From: Bacteroidales bacterium | GTDB taxonomy: Bacteria; Bacteroidota; Bacteroidia; Bacteroidales; UBA12170 | Direction of reading: 5' to 3' | Length of the DNA stretch: 52,150 bases | Assembly: GCA_027858955.1 (NCBI GenBank) | Contig: JAQIBR010000230.1 | Coordinates: forward strand, 1-52,150 | Part shown: piece by piece, positions 1-8,800 of the stretch | How the letters are laid out: the number at the start of each line of letters is the position of its first letter | Position numbering within the stretch: position 1 is the stretch's first letter | The notes under the pieces: generated by a model | Told to the model about the DNA's origin: nothing | The model's database searches: none | The model's input: the letters and a program-made list of their open reading frames with translations, nothing else | Program-made: the position numbers and the translations under genes

Positions 1-574
1 TAGACATGGTTGGCGACAGTGGTACAATACGATCTTTTTTATATTTACTTTGCCGAATATGAATGGTCATTCGCTCAAAATCAACATCCGATATTTTCAA
101 GTTAATCACCTCCTGTCCACGCAATCCGGCAGAATAGATCAACGTGAGCACAATGCGTTGTTTGAGCAATGTAGGGGCAGAAAAAAGCTCTTTTAGCTCA
201 TAACGATTTAGTATCACGGGCAGTTTGGTATCGCCCTTTAGCGCAGGTAAGGCAATGGCTTTTTTATTCATTCCCAGCAGTCGGTAATAATATCGCAGAC
301 CATACACCATGTGCTTAAAACTGCTACGCGATGGTGATTTGGGATCACGTGCCAGAGCTACGAGATACTCATTAATCTCATCTTCATTAATATGCTCCGG
401 GAGTTGATTGAAGTGCAGCACAAACAACGCTATGCGCCTGATGTAGTTGTTTAGTGTACTTTCACTCTGCCCACGCAAAGTAACCTGCTGACTAAGTTTT
501 GTTTGTACCTGTGCAAATTCAGGAACTGCTGTAATGGCACGTTCCACAATGGTAAATCCTTTTTTTGTTCTCAT
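1..574 (-). CDS. Tyrosine recombinase, C-terminus cut by window edge
   Basis: The reading frame opens at the ATG whose complement is at 572-574 and runs off the left edge, giving 191 residues. The start of the protein is an N-terminal SAM-like core-binding domain (TLNNYIRRIALFVLHF), followed by the beginning of the catalytic domain with the Arg I region (IYSAGLRGQEVINLKISDVD) and the beta-turn Lys region (RQSKYKKDRIVPL). The catalytic H-x-x-R and Tyr lie outside the window. Related recombinases in Bacteroidota often sit next to an IS91-like transposase; that is family knowledge and cannot be seen here. It points away from the palindrome-separated gene array to its right, the layout of an integron integrase. 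High confidence for recombinase; its link to the array is inference. Confidence 0.88.
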   Translation of the reverse strand, partial: MRTKKGFTIVERAITAVPEFAQVQTKLSQQVTLRGQSESTLNNYIRRIALFVLHFNQLPEHINEDEINEYLVALARDPKSPSRSSFKHMVYGLRYYYRLLGMNKKAIALPALKGDTKLPVILNRYELKELFSAPTLLKQRIVLTLIYSAGLRGQEVINLKISDVDFERMTIHIRQSKYKKDRIVPLSPTMS

Positions 575-677
575 AATAAGATGTTTAATATTTAATCTTA
601 ATAGAACAAAAATGACATACACTATGGTTTAAAAATAGATTATGTATATATTTGAAAAGCTATCCCGCAGGGATTTA

Positions 678-809
678 GTTCAACATGCAATATAGCAAAA
701 AGCGGTGAAGTGCCTAATTGGGGCGGCTTTAGCCCGTTTCGGCTTCGTCTCGGTTTGATTGTGAATACCTCGCAATCCGCTTCATGCCATATTGCCACTC
801 GTTAGCAAC
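678..809. repeat. attC-like imperfect palindrome A
   Basis: The left arm (678-705) and right arm (777-809) are imperfect reverse complements: CAATATAGC pairs with GCCATATTG, and AGCGG with CCGCTT. About 70 bases lie between, with smaller hairpins such as GGGCGGCTTTAGCCC. The right edge ends in CGTTAGCAACAAGGC, matching the right edges of the palindromes near 47411, 50253 and 51370. A gene start follows 24 bases later, as in an integron cassette. The outer boxes do not fit the canonical RYYYAAC/GTTRRRY spacing, so it is only attC-like. Confidence 0.6.
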
Positions 810-832
810 AAGGCAAAAATAACCACTGCACT

Positions 833-1834
833 ATGACAGAAATGGAAATGAAAAACAAACTTGAATTGCATTATTATTTCGAAGATGATGATAATCATTC
901 AATGGATGCTGTCATAAGAAATAAGTGCGAAAATGAAATACTTCAAATCCTAACTTCTGTATCTAAGGAGCTAAATATTAATATAAAGACTGAGACTGAA
1001 GCATACCAAGAAGGTGGATTAAAGGAGCTTTGGATTGTTCTAGGTAGTGTTGATGGACAGCAATTAATTAACGTTTCAAATTTTCTCGTTGCTGTGTTGG
1101 CATTGATTCTATCAAGAGTTCCACCTAAAAAGTCTAAACTTGACAGATTAGAACAGCAGTTAACAATTGAAGAGAAGGAATTAAACTTAGAGTTATTGCG
1201 AGCTGAATTAGCACAAAAAAATATTGGACAAGAAAAGATAAACCTTGACAGGCTTGATTATGTCTTGAACAAAAACATTAAGGTTATTAAGCATAAGTCA
1301 AACTTTTATAAGCTATTATCCAAATATCCAAAAGTAAAAAAACTATCAACAGTAAAACTTGATATTGAAAATAAACCTATCGAAAAGCCTGCAATAGTTG
1401 AGAGAAGTGATTTTGGTAATTTCATACTTGAGAGTGAGGACTTAGAACCGTTAACTGATGAGAATGCTACGATTGAAATAATCTCACCAGTTTTAAAGAA
1501 AGGAAAGTTTAAATGGAAAGGATTCTATAATGCTGAATCGACACCAATTGATTTTTCAATGAAAGACAAACTTTTCAAAAATCGAGTAATAGATGAAGGT
1601 GTCTCCTTTAAAAATGGGACTTTCATTGATTGTGTACTTGAAATTTCTCGTAAAATAGATGATATGGGTAATATTTATTTCTCAAATTACTCTGTTTTAA
1701 CAGTTCTAAAACGACATTATGATGGTATAACTGTAGAAACGAAACAAGGCAAAAGCTTTAGACACAAAAAAGAAGCTGAGAAATCGCAACTAAGCTTATT
1801 TAATGATTTAAATCCAACTAATAAAAACGATTAA
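833..1834 (+). CDS. Unknown membrane-associated protein, first cassette gene
   Basis: I do not recognise this 333-residue protein. Residues 1-70 are acidic, and residues about 77-95 form one hydrophobic segment (VSNFLVAVLALILS), probably a membrane helix. A charged, likely coiled-coil stretch follows (RLEQQLTIEEKELNLELLRAE), then a Lys-rich region and a C-terminal half with alternating hydrophobic residues that looks beta-rich. The next gene starts 3 bases after its stop, so the two are probably co-transcribed and work together. The gene begins just after an attC-like palindrome, as a cassette gene would. The pairing of two small membrane-linked proteins in a mobile cassette would suit defence or stress functions, but nothing in the sequence shows a mechanism. 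Confidence 0.75.
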   Translation: MTEMEMKNKLELHYYFEDDDNHSMDAVIRNKCENEILQILTSVSKELNINIKTETEAYQEGGLKELWIVLGSVDGQQLINVSNFLVAVLALILSRVPPKKSKLDRLEQQLTIEEKELNLELLRAELAQKNIGQEKINLDRLDYVLNKNIKVIKHKSNFYKLLSKYPKVKKLSTVKLDIENKPIEKPAIVERSDFGNFILESEDLEPLTDENATIEIISPVLKKGKFKWKGFYNAESTPIDFSMKDKLFKNRVIDEGVSFKNGTFIDCVLEISRKIDDMGNIYFSNYSVLTVLKRHYDGITVETKQGKSFRHKKEAEKSQLSLFNDLNPTNKND

Positions 1835-1837
1835 CAT

Positions 1838-2443
1838 ATGGAATGGGAAGATATCTTTAAGATAATTACAGGACTTTTAGTTTCTCTCGGAGGTGCTGGA
1901 GCTATTATCCTTGGATTTTCAAAGTTCATAGGAGAGTTATTTGCCAAACGTTACGAACAGAAAATAAGAGCAAGTTTTCAAAATGACATCAATACTTACC
2001 AATCTCAACTTGACATTTTGAAACAAACAACTCTTCGGTACTCTGATAAGCAGTTTGAGCTCTATAGTATTCTTTGGTCAAGTCTACACGATTTAAAGGT
2101 TCTTGCAGATGAATTATGGGTTGAAGCAAGTTCTCGCAATATGGAAAGATTTGTAAGACAATTAAAGAAAACTAAAAATGAAATTGAAAAGGCATCACTT
2201 TTTATAGAGAATACGCATTATGAAAGGCTCAGTGATACGTTGAGTCAGTTTGGCAACTATCAGATTGGTAAGTTATTACTGGTAGATTATCGTAGACAAA
2301 ATGGTGGTGACAATTATGAAATCACTCAAATGATTGAGCATAATGGTCATTTAAAAAGTGAATATGAAGAGTTGATTTCAGAAGTAAAACAAGACTTGAA
2401 AAATCAAATAAAAGGACAAAGCCCAGTTGCTAACAATGTATAA
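1838..2443 (+). CDS. Unknown protein with N-terminal membrane helix
   Basis: This 201-residue protein of no recognised family has one N-terminal hydrophobic helix (residues about 9-33, ITGLLVSLGGAGAIILGFSK). A long, charged, mostly helical domain rich in Glu, Lys and Gln follows, probably a cytoplasmic coiled-coil region. It lies 3 bases after the preceding gene and is very likely in the same operon. Its last codons and stop (TAA at 2441-2443) lie inside the left arm of an attC-like palindrome and inside the left attachment repeat of the 45-kb element. Integration may therefore have affected its 3' end or its transcript. Confidence 0.7.
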   Translation: MEWEDIFKIITGLLVSLGGAGAIILGFSKFIGELFAKRYEQKIRASFQNDINTYQSQLDILKQTTLRYSDKQFELYSILWSSLHDLKVLADELWVEASSRNMERFVRQLKKTKNEIEKASLFIENTHYERLSDTLSQFGNYQIGKLLLVDYRRQNGGDNYEITQMIEHNGHLKSEYEELISEVKQDLKNQIKGQSPVANNV

Positions 2444-2457
2444 AAAGTATAGCCGAA
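2426..2457. repeat. Left arm of split attC-like palindrome B
   Basis: GTTGCTAACAATG followed by TATAAAAAGTATAGCCGAA has no complementary arm nearby. It pairs well with the right arm at 47388-47425 (CCGGCTAATATTCTTATAC, then CAACGTTGTACGC), about 45 kb away. The simplest explanation is that the integrated element split a palindrome like the other array sites. A second copy of this arm at about 47288-47318 keeps the palindrome intact on the right side. Confidence 0.6.
2434..2457. other. Candidate left attachment site (attL)
   Basis: The 24 bases match 47295-47318 at 22 of 24 positions: CAATGTATAAAAA, two mismatches (GT against TA), then ATAGCCGAA. Including the preceding A, the left block is 14 identical bases. 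The repeat overlaps the stop codon of the upstream cassette gene and lies in the arm of a palindrome. The integrase gene lies next to the other copy, which supports an attL/attR pair. Confidence 0.55.
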
Positions 2458-2675
2458 CCAAAAATAAATAAACAATAACTATCACATATACAGAACTATA
2501 CAGAGGCTTTCAGGTTAGATTTAAATCTTGCCTATCATACAAATTAGCATACTATTTGTCGTAAAATAAGGAAGAAAAAAGAAAATAAAATTTTTAATTT
2601 TTTTTCAATTTCCTTAAATTCTGCTCTCCATTTTTTTCAATCGACTTCATTTAAGTCTTTTCTTTTTCAAAATAT

Positions 2676-2683
2676 TATTTTTG
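2676..2683 (+). promoter_or_regulatory. Bacteroidota-type -7 box
   Basis: TATTTTTG fits the Bacteroidota -7 consensus TAnnTTTG and is followed by C. It lies in the 420-base gap after the left attachment site. No clear -33 TTTG is seen at the usual spacing. The flanking bases (TTCAAA, then ATTATTTTTGC) resemble those around the -7 box at 10742. It could serve the tiny frame at 2690 and the gene at 2866. Confidence 0.4.
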
Positions 2684-2689
2684 CAGCCA

Positions 2690-2791
2690 ATGAAAATTAT
2701 TTACCACAAAATTTTACTTATGGTTAAACTCATTGGTAACAGAGAAGATGACATGAAAACATTATTCATTAATATGAGAATTCTGAAATGA
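2690..2791 (+). CDS. Possible 33-residue leader peptide
   Basis: An ATG only 6 bases after the -7 box opens a frame of 33 codons encoding a small basic, hydrophobic peptide (MKIIYHKILLMVKLIGNRED at its start). With so little leader it would be nearly leaderless. No family is recognised and the frame may be chance. The rest of the gap between 2458 and 2865 is AT-rich with no other feature I can support. Confidence 0.2.
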   Translation: MKIIYHKILLMVKLIGNREDDMKTLFINMRILK

Positions 2792-2865
2792 TAAATTGAC
2801 ATAGCTTTCGGTTGAGTATGAGAATAATCATAAGCCATTATTAATTAATATTTTAAAAGAAGCTT

Positions 2866-3849
2866 ATGATGATAGAACAGAGAATTGTTGCGGAGAATTT
2901 TGAAAAGGATTGCCTTACTGTTTTTGAGAACTTATTACAAGGTTATAGAAAGGCAAAAGAATCAACGGTATGGGAATCCAATATGGAAAACCTTGTGGAG
3001 AAATTAACACATTTACCCACAGCTCCATTTCCAACTGAGTTAATGAAACTCTTTGATTATAATTTTATCGTACAATCGGATGATATAAATAGTATAATTG
3101 AAAAAGCCCTGATAATAAGGGAGCGAATGCAGCATACCAAAAGGTATGTAACTATCAAAGAAAAATACTTCTCATTTTTATTCCTACCTCCAAATACTCA
3201 CCTTAAAAGACTTGAAGTATATAATAACGAAGGAGAACTTTGTTACCTACAGGTCGGAAAAATCCGAATAAAGCCAAAACCATTCCTACAATGGATTACT
3301 CCCGGCAATAAACAAGTCAGATTACAAGATGTCATAAATTTCAAGCAAAAGACCTTTCATATAAAGGCATTAGAAATTTATTACTACTCACCCATCGTTG
3401 ACCTTTCGTCAACAAATCCCCAGGACTATTATAATTTTTTTAGTGACTATTTTGGGAAACTCCAATTTCTCAAGTATTTCAAATCAAATGGAAACGTTAT
3501 TGCTTTTCCAAATCTTCAACAAATAAAACCGAGAACCCATGAAGCAATCTTAAAACTGTCAAGTGCCCAACAGGTACTTTGGGCTTACTTTCTTTTTAGG
3601 CTTTTAGGATTAAAACTACGGGTAGATGTTGGGAACTCTACACTTGCCCGTTTTTTATGCTTTGTAAATGGCATTGATGTGGATAATTACAAAAATTCAT
3701 ACTTCTACAGACTCATGGAAAAAGCCCCTTACATAAAAAATGATAAGAACCTTTTAGTTGACCTTGAAGTTATCCGTTTGCATTTTCAGGAACGTAATTT
3801 ACCCATAGGCGACATCGAAAAAGTGATAATTGAAATAGTAACTCGATAA
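2866..3849 (+). CDS. Unknown protein, first large gene of the element
   Basis: This 327-residue soluble protein has no signal peptide or membrane helix. The first half is helical and charged. The middle (about 110-170) looks beta-rich. The C-terminal part contains VLWAYFLFRLLGLKL and GNSTLARFLCFVNGID, followed by charged helices. The C-terminal layout faintly recalls RteC, the excision regulator of Bacteroides conjugative transposons, but I cannot claim homology. Its place beside the attachment site, ahead of an excisionase-like gene, suits a role in integration or excision control. A regulatory region with repeats follows it. Confidence 0.65.
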   Translation: MMIEQRIVAENFEKDCLTVFENLLQGYRKAKESTVWESNMENLVEKLTHLPTAPFPTELMKLFDYNFIVQSDDINSIIEKALIIRERMQHTKRYVTIKEKYFSFLFLPPNTHLKRLEVYNNEGELCYLQVGKIRIKPKPFLQWITPGNKQVRLQDVINFKQKTFHIKALEIYYYSPIVDLSSTNPQDYYNFFSDYFGKLQFLKYFKSNGNVIAFPNLQQIKPRTHEAILKLSSAQQVLWAYFLFRLLGLKLRVDVGNSTLARFLCFVNGIDVDNYKNSYFYRLMEKAPYIKNDKNLLVDLEVIRLHFQERNLPIGDIEKVIIEIVTR

Positions 3850-3908
3850 TTTGCAAAAATGCCGATTACCATTTGTTTCTTTTTATTGCTATCTGAGTAA
3901 AATAAGTA

Positions 3909-4016
3909 TCCGACGTTTTTGCCAAAATTTCGTCTTTCTTTAAAATTTCGTCTTTGTAATACACATATATTCAGTCTGTAAGAAAATAGTTTAAAAATAT
4001 CGGATAGTCCGACGTT
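3909..4016. promoter_or_regulatory. Operator-like repeats before the HTH gene
   Basis: TCCGACGTT occurs at 3909-3917 and again at 4008-4016. The second copy is part of the inverted repeat TCGGA-TAG-TCCGA (4000-4012). Between them AAAATTTCGTCTTT is repeated exactly at 3924-3937 and 3942-3955, an 18-base period. Such clustered direct and inverted repeats upstream of an HTH gene fit protein binding, by that regulator or by the integrase, but no binding protein is proven. Confidence 0.4.
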
Positions 4017-4083
4017 GGAAATAAGTATGCTGTTGCCCTATACTTGTTATCGAATTTTTGAATCAAAAAAAAACAGCAAGAAT

Positions 4084-4386
4084 ATGGATGAAAAAAAGTG
4101 TTTCAATGCTGAAACTTTGAAGAATCTTGAACAGCTAAATCAAAAGGTTTCAGAACTAATAAAAGTACAGCATAAAGCCGGAATGGGCTTTGATTATGTT
4201 AATGCTGCCGAATTAGCTAAGTTATTAGGGGAAAGTGTTAAAACCATTTATGGCAGGGTATATAATAAGCAGATTCCCTTCTATAAACCGGGCGGTAAGA
4301 TTTTGCTTTTCAAATTAAATGAAATTGAAGACTGGATTAGAGCAGGTCGTCATTCTTCCTTAGATGAAATAAAGAGTAACGTGTAG
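4084..4386 (+). CDS. Excisionase-family helix-turn-helix protein
   Basis: The C-terminal 60 residues form an HTH_17/excisionase-type winged helix: AAELAKLLGESVKTIYGRVY, then a turn (IPFYKPGGKILLF) and a final helix (NEIEDWIRAG). Bacteroidota elements commonly use such proteins as recombination directionality factors or regulators. I prefer the ATG at 4084, which gives 100 residues. A longer frame opens with TTG at 4015 or ATG at 4027, but it adds 19-23 residues of low-complexity sequence overlapping the operator-like repeats. It precedes a tight group of small genes ending with the primase. Confidence 0.75.
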   Translation: MDEKKCFNAETLKNLEQLNQKVSELIKVQHKAGMGFDYVNAAELAKLLGESVKTIYGRVYNKQIPFYKPGGKILLFKLNEIEDWIRAGRHSSLDEIKSNV

Positions 4387-4419
4387 TTGGTTATTGCAAA
4401 CTTATAATCCATAGCTTCT

Positions 4420-4566
4420 ATGAAGGAAAAGAAGGAAAGAAAAACTAAAAGCAATAAACAAGAAATAGGGTTCTCATTTTTTAAACTCTTTTTGAAGAAA
4501 AAAACGAATAAACAAATTATTCCGGAGAGCCATATATGTAAGGATTTGAACATTGTAAAAAAGTAG
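4420..4566 (+). CDS. Small Lys-rich protein
   Basis: The frame encodes 48 residues with a very basic N-terminus (MKEKKERKTKSNKQEIG), a short hydrophobic stretch (FSFFKLFL) and a second basic patch. It ends 3 bases before the next start codon, as expected for a translationally linked gene in this compact operon. No family is recognised. The basic charge could suit nucleic acid or membrane binding. Confidence 0.4.
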   Translation: MKEKKERKTKSNKQEIGFSFFKLFLKKKTNKQIIPESHICKDLNIVKK

Positions 4567-4569
4567 ATA

Positions 4570-4905
4570 ATGACGACTATTTATATATGTGGGGGCGATA
4601 TACCCCAAGACAGTTCTAAAAGCTTGGTTGATACCGATAAAATAAAAGCCAAACTAAAGTCATTGAAATGTGCAGTTGTAAACCCAATTGAAATGCCTTT
4701 TACAAAAATGAGTTGGACAGACAAATTGGACAGTCGTGTTCAGCTATTGAAGAAAAGCCAGGCGGTTTATGTTCTTCCAAATTGGAAAGAAAGCATTATG
4801 TCACGGATTGAATTAACCGTAGCAATGGACTTAAAATTGGAGACAATTTTTCATCCAACAAGCAATAAAGAGATTAAGCAAATAATAACCTCCCTTGGCA
4901 GTTAG
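4570..4905 (+). CDS. DUF4406-like (nucleoside deoxyribosyltransferase fold) protein
   Basis: The 111 residues follow the DUF4406 pattern: an N-terminal strand with a Gly-rich turn (TIYICGGDIP), then VVNPIEMP and SWTDKLDSRVQLLKKSQAVY, then LPNWKESIMSRIELTVAMDL with the Trp-x-x-Ser...Glu arrangement of the family. Members resemble nucleoside 2-deoxyribosyltransferases and are common in phages and integrative elements, but their substrate is usually unknown. The N-terminal Gly-rich turn is GGD rather than the usual G-P motif, so catalysis is not assured. It lies in the early operon between two small regulatory genes. Confidence 0.65.
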   Translation: MTTIYICGGDIPQDSSKSLVDTDKIKAKLKSLKCAVVNPIEMPFTKMSWTDKLDSRVQLLKKSQAVYVLPNWKESIMSRIELTVAMDLKLETIFHPTSNKEIKQIITSLGS

Positions 4906-4976
4906 CGTGGTTCCGGTAGGGTTGTGCAAGGGCAGCCCTGCCATTTTAAGATATTAATAATTTATAATGAACGATT

Positions 4977-5525
4977 ATGAAAGTAAAAGAAACAACAAAA
5001 ACAGTAGCAAAAATCAAAGATGTAAGCATAATGCTTATTGATGGTAAAGAAAAGCTAGTACCAATTAAACCGATATGTCAAGCTTTAGATGTTAACTATT
5101 CAAGTCAATTAGAAAAAATAAAAAGTGATGAGATATTAGGTTCAACTGTGTTGCTCAAGGGCATAGTTGCTGCCGATGGTAAGGAACGTGAAATGGCTTG
5201 TATTCCTTTCAAATTTGCATTTGGTTGGTTATTCACAATAAACCCCAAAAACGTAAAAGCGGAAGCTAAAGAACAAATCATTAAATACAGGCTCGAATGC
5301 TACGAAGCCTTGTTCAACCATTATACTGACCAAAGTGAGTTCCTGGAACAAAAGCAAGTTGCTCTTGAAAAGCAAATGGAAGAAGTTGAACGAATTCGTA
5401 ATGATTTTGGTAACACAAAGAAGCTGCTCGATGAAGCCCGAAAGGCTCTAAACAAGGTCAAAGAAATGACCTTTGATGAATGGCAGATGAACAAAAGGCA
5501 ACTATCAATAGAATTCCCAAATTAA
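4977..5525 (+). CDS. Phage antirepressor (P22_AR_N domain)
   Basis: Residues about 16-115 match the P22 antirepressor N-terminal domain: LIDGKEKLVPIKPICQALDV, then SSQLEKIKSDEIL, then the Phe-rich core FKFAFGWLFTINP and the closing helix KYRLECYEALFNHY. The C-terminal 60 residues are a charged coiled coil (EKQMEEVERIRNDFGNTKKL), probably for oligomerisation. In temperate phages such proteins bind and inactivate the prophage repressor to start induction. The partner here is unknown, though the HTH protein just upstream is a candidate. Confidence 0.8.
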   Translation: MKVKETTKTVAKIKDVSIMLIDGKEKLVPIKPICQALDVNYSSQLEKIKSDEILGSTVLLKGIVAADGKEREMACIPFKFAFGWLFTINPKNVKAEAKEQIIKYRLECYEALFNHYTDQSEFLEQKQVALEKQMEEVERIRNDFGNTKKLLDEARKALNKVKEMTFDEWQMNKRQLSIEFPN

Positions 5526-5530
5526 TCACA

Positions 5531-5821
5531 ATGATAGCATTACCTCATAACACAGTCTCCAAGCTAAACTATTTTGACAACAGGATAAAAAGCTTCTATG
5601 AAAAATACGGTCATACCTCTATGCCGTTTGACGGCATTAAAGTTCAGGGTATGATTGAGGAATCAAGAAAAGATATTGCCTTGTTGTTCGACAAAATTTG
5701 GGGTTCGTCAATGGGATTTCACTTATTAGGTAAGTTTTATGAATTCAGAGGGAATGTTCACGATTTTTTTATGAGCCTCGATAGTAGTAACCGTGAATTA
5801 TTTACTGGTAAAGATTGGTAG
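5531..5821 (+). CDS. Small unknown protein between antirepressor and primase
   Basis: The ATG at 5531, 6 bases after the preceding stop, gives 96 residues. A longer frame from 5480 overlaps the antirepressor and is less likely. The protein is soluble and helical, with FYEKYGHTSMPFDGIKVQGM and LLFDKIWGSSMGFHLLGKFY as the most distinctive stretches. No domain is recognised. It ends 3 bases before the primase-helicase gene and is surely in the same operon, so a replication accessory role is possible. Confidence 0.65.
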   Translation: MIALPHNTVSKLNYFDNRIKSFYEKYGHTSMPFDGIKVQGMIEESRKDIALLFDKIWGSSMGFHLLGKFYEFRGNVHDFFMSLDSSNRELFTGKDW

Positions 5822-5824
5822 TCA

Positions 5825-8800
5825 ATGGATGCAAAAAGGGTTATAGAACAAATCAATGATGAAATTTACGAGGTTGTTTCCAGTTTTATCAAACTAAAGA
5901 AAGCAGGGAGTAATTACAAAGCTTGTTGTCCGTTTCATAATGAAAAAACAGCTTCATTTAGTGTAAATCAGGCAAAGGGTATTTATAAGTGCTTTGGTTG
6001 TGATAAAGGTGGTAATGCAATTGAGTTTATAAAAGAACATGAAAACGTTGAATTTAAAGAGGCGGTTGAAATTGGTGCAAAGATTCTGAACATCAGTTTT
6101 GAATGGAAGAAAAGTACCAATTTCGATGAAGCCAAATTCAAGCATGAAGAAAGCTTAAAAATAGCTTGTAGCATCATTGAAAAGTTCTTTTTGGAACAGG
6201 TAAACCACAAAGTAGCCCAAGAGTATATCAAGGAACGTAACCTTGCCATTCCCGAAAACGGCAGCTTTAATATTGGTTACGCTCCTAATGGAAATGTTCT
6301 ACTAGCTCATGCAAGAGAAAAAGGTTTAAAAACCGAGATACTTGAAGAAATAGGTGTGCTGAAAGGTAATGATAAAGGCATATATGACTTTTTTAGAAAC
6401 CGATTGATATTCCCTGTTTCCAATTCAAGAGGGCAGACAATAGCTTTTGCAGGGCGTGACCTGAACGATAACCCAAAAGTTAAGTATATGAATACTCCTG
6501 AAAGCTGTATCTATACCAAAGGGAATGAATTATATGCTTTGAATGTGGCACGATTTGCTATAAAAAATGAGGACAGAGCATATATAGTCGAGGGTTATTC
6601 CGATGTGCTACGAATGCACGATACTGATGCTGTAAATACAGTAGCTACTTGTGGAACTTCGCTTACAAATGAACAGGCAAAGCTCCTGAAAAGATATACA
6701 AACAAAGCAACATTAATATTTGATGGAGATGCAGCAGGATTAAGAGCAACCGACCGAAATGCAGAAATATTAATCAAGAATAAATTCCATGTGTCGGTAA
6801 TATTACTACCTGAAAAACAAGACCCGGATTCAACTTTTACCACCAAAGAAATATTTCTTCAGCATCTTGAAAAACAAGCGGATTACATTGTGTTTAAAAC
6901 AGAATCGTATAGCGAAAAATTTGCCAATGACCCTGTTAAGAAATCCGAAGCCATTAAACGCATTGCATCGCTCATTGCCTATTACGACAGAACTGACCAG
7001 GAGGTGTACCTCGATTTTGTATCGGAACTAATCAAACCAAAGAAAGCATGGCAGGATGCATTAAAGGATTATAGTCAGCCAACCGAAAAAAAGGAGAAAA
7101 AGAAGAAGCAGGAAAACATCAGCGATATTATCAAACTGAAAAAGGAACAACAGGAAAACCTTTTAGAGAATCAATTTTACGAAAACGATGGTGCTTACTG
7201 GACAGTAGAGGGCAAAAATCCAAAACAAATATCCAACTTTACTTTTGAAGCCCTGTTTTGTGTTTTTCATAAAGACCCACAAGGCAGAACAGACCTGAAA
7301 TATGTTTTACGTTTGATGAGCCAATACGGACGTAAACGCCTTGCTATTATTTCGTCCGATGATTTTTGCACCCCAGCTTCTTTCAAGAAACAAGTACACC
7401 GCCGTCATGGTTTCTTTTGGTACGGCAACGACAGCCAGCTCGACAATATTAAAAACGTAAAACTTCTTGGCATACCCGAAGCTAAAGAACTGGAACGTAT
7501 TGGCTACAATGATAAAAATAGTTTTTGGGTGTTTGCAAACGGATTGTATTATAATAAGACATTTCATCCCATTGATGAGTTCGGTATCACTACCCATACT
7601 ACCCAAATAAACAATATGGATGAATTTGATAATGTGCCACCCGAAAGCCAGATTCGTATTAACGACACTTTCCATGTACTCAATACCACCGCAGAATTTA
7701 TAGGCAGATACGGTAAGAAAAAATTGGAGAGTAGCATAAAACAGGGCCAGGTACATTTGCTTCATTTCTTTTATCTTCCCTATGGCAAAGCTCTTAAAAT
7801 CGGTAGTTCCGAAGGTGGTAACCCATTCAAAGAGAATTCAAAATATGTGAAGCCGTTAAAAGGCAGTAATTGGAGTTTTGCTAAATGGGCTGCTTCTATG
7901 ACAAAGGTTTATCCCGGTAATTCCGAATTACTGATAGCTTATTACATAGCAACTATTTTCAGTGATTTAATTTATAAAGCCAATTTTGGATATTTCCCTT
8001 TGTTGTTCCTTTTTGGTAAACGCCAATCGGGTAAAAGTACAGCAGCTCGTAGCATCATGTATATGTTTGGCAAGCCACCAATGGAGGATGGCATTAACCT
8101 AGCATCAGGCAGTACCAGTACAGGTATGCAGCGTAGTATGGATTCTACAACCAACCATCCGTTTTGGGGCAATGAGTACAAAAACAGCATTCACAAGAAC
8201 ACCATTGAAACTTTAAAAGGTATTGCCGACCGCAATGGTAAGCTTACAGGTGTAAAATCAGGCGGTAACGAAACACGAATAGCAAAACCCAGAGGTTCGG
8301 GAATTATCAGCGGTCAGGATTTACCAACACAAGACCCTGCATTGAGTAGCCGTAGTTTATTGGGTGAATTTGACGATACCAACCGAGGTAACTACTCCGA
8401 CCTTAAATCATTTAAAGCAGCCGAAGAAAGTTTACAATTTACCAATATAACATGTTCTGTATTTGATTACCGCATTTTAATTGAGGAACATTATTCAAAG
8501 GAAGAACCAGAAATCAGTTCAGAAGTTATGGAGGAACTGACAAGGGAATATGATAGTGTTGACCGCAGAACGGTACTTAATATCTCATCGGTACTTACAC
8601 CAATGAAGATACTAATGGAACATTCCGATTTAAAGTTTCCCTTTGATTATCATTCTGCAAAATCTGCCTTAATCCGCTCCGCAAAACTTACTATATCGGT
8701 ACAAAACCAGAGTGATGAAGTGGAACAATACCTTCATGTACTACAATCCTTAATTAACCTTTATAAGCTAACCGAGGATATGCACTATAAAATTGTTCAT

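Noticed and set aside
678-809. Canonical integron attC site and IntI
   Set aside because: The outer boxes do not fit RYYYAAC/GTTRRRY, and the recombinase fragment is too short to show an IntI-specific insert; described as attC-like only.
4350-4553. Minus-strand frame with a hydrophobic N-terminus
   Set aside because: It is antisense to the HTH gene end and the small Lys-rich gene in a rightward operon; no supporting signal.
5480-5530. Longer start for the small protein before the primase
   Set aside because: It overlaps the antirepressor; the ATG at 5531 follows that stop by 6 bases.
7307-7765. Minus-strand frame of 152 codons inside the primase-helicase
   Set aside because: It is a shadow of the well-supported plus-strand gene and matches no family.
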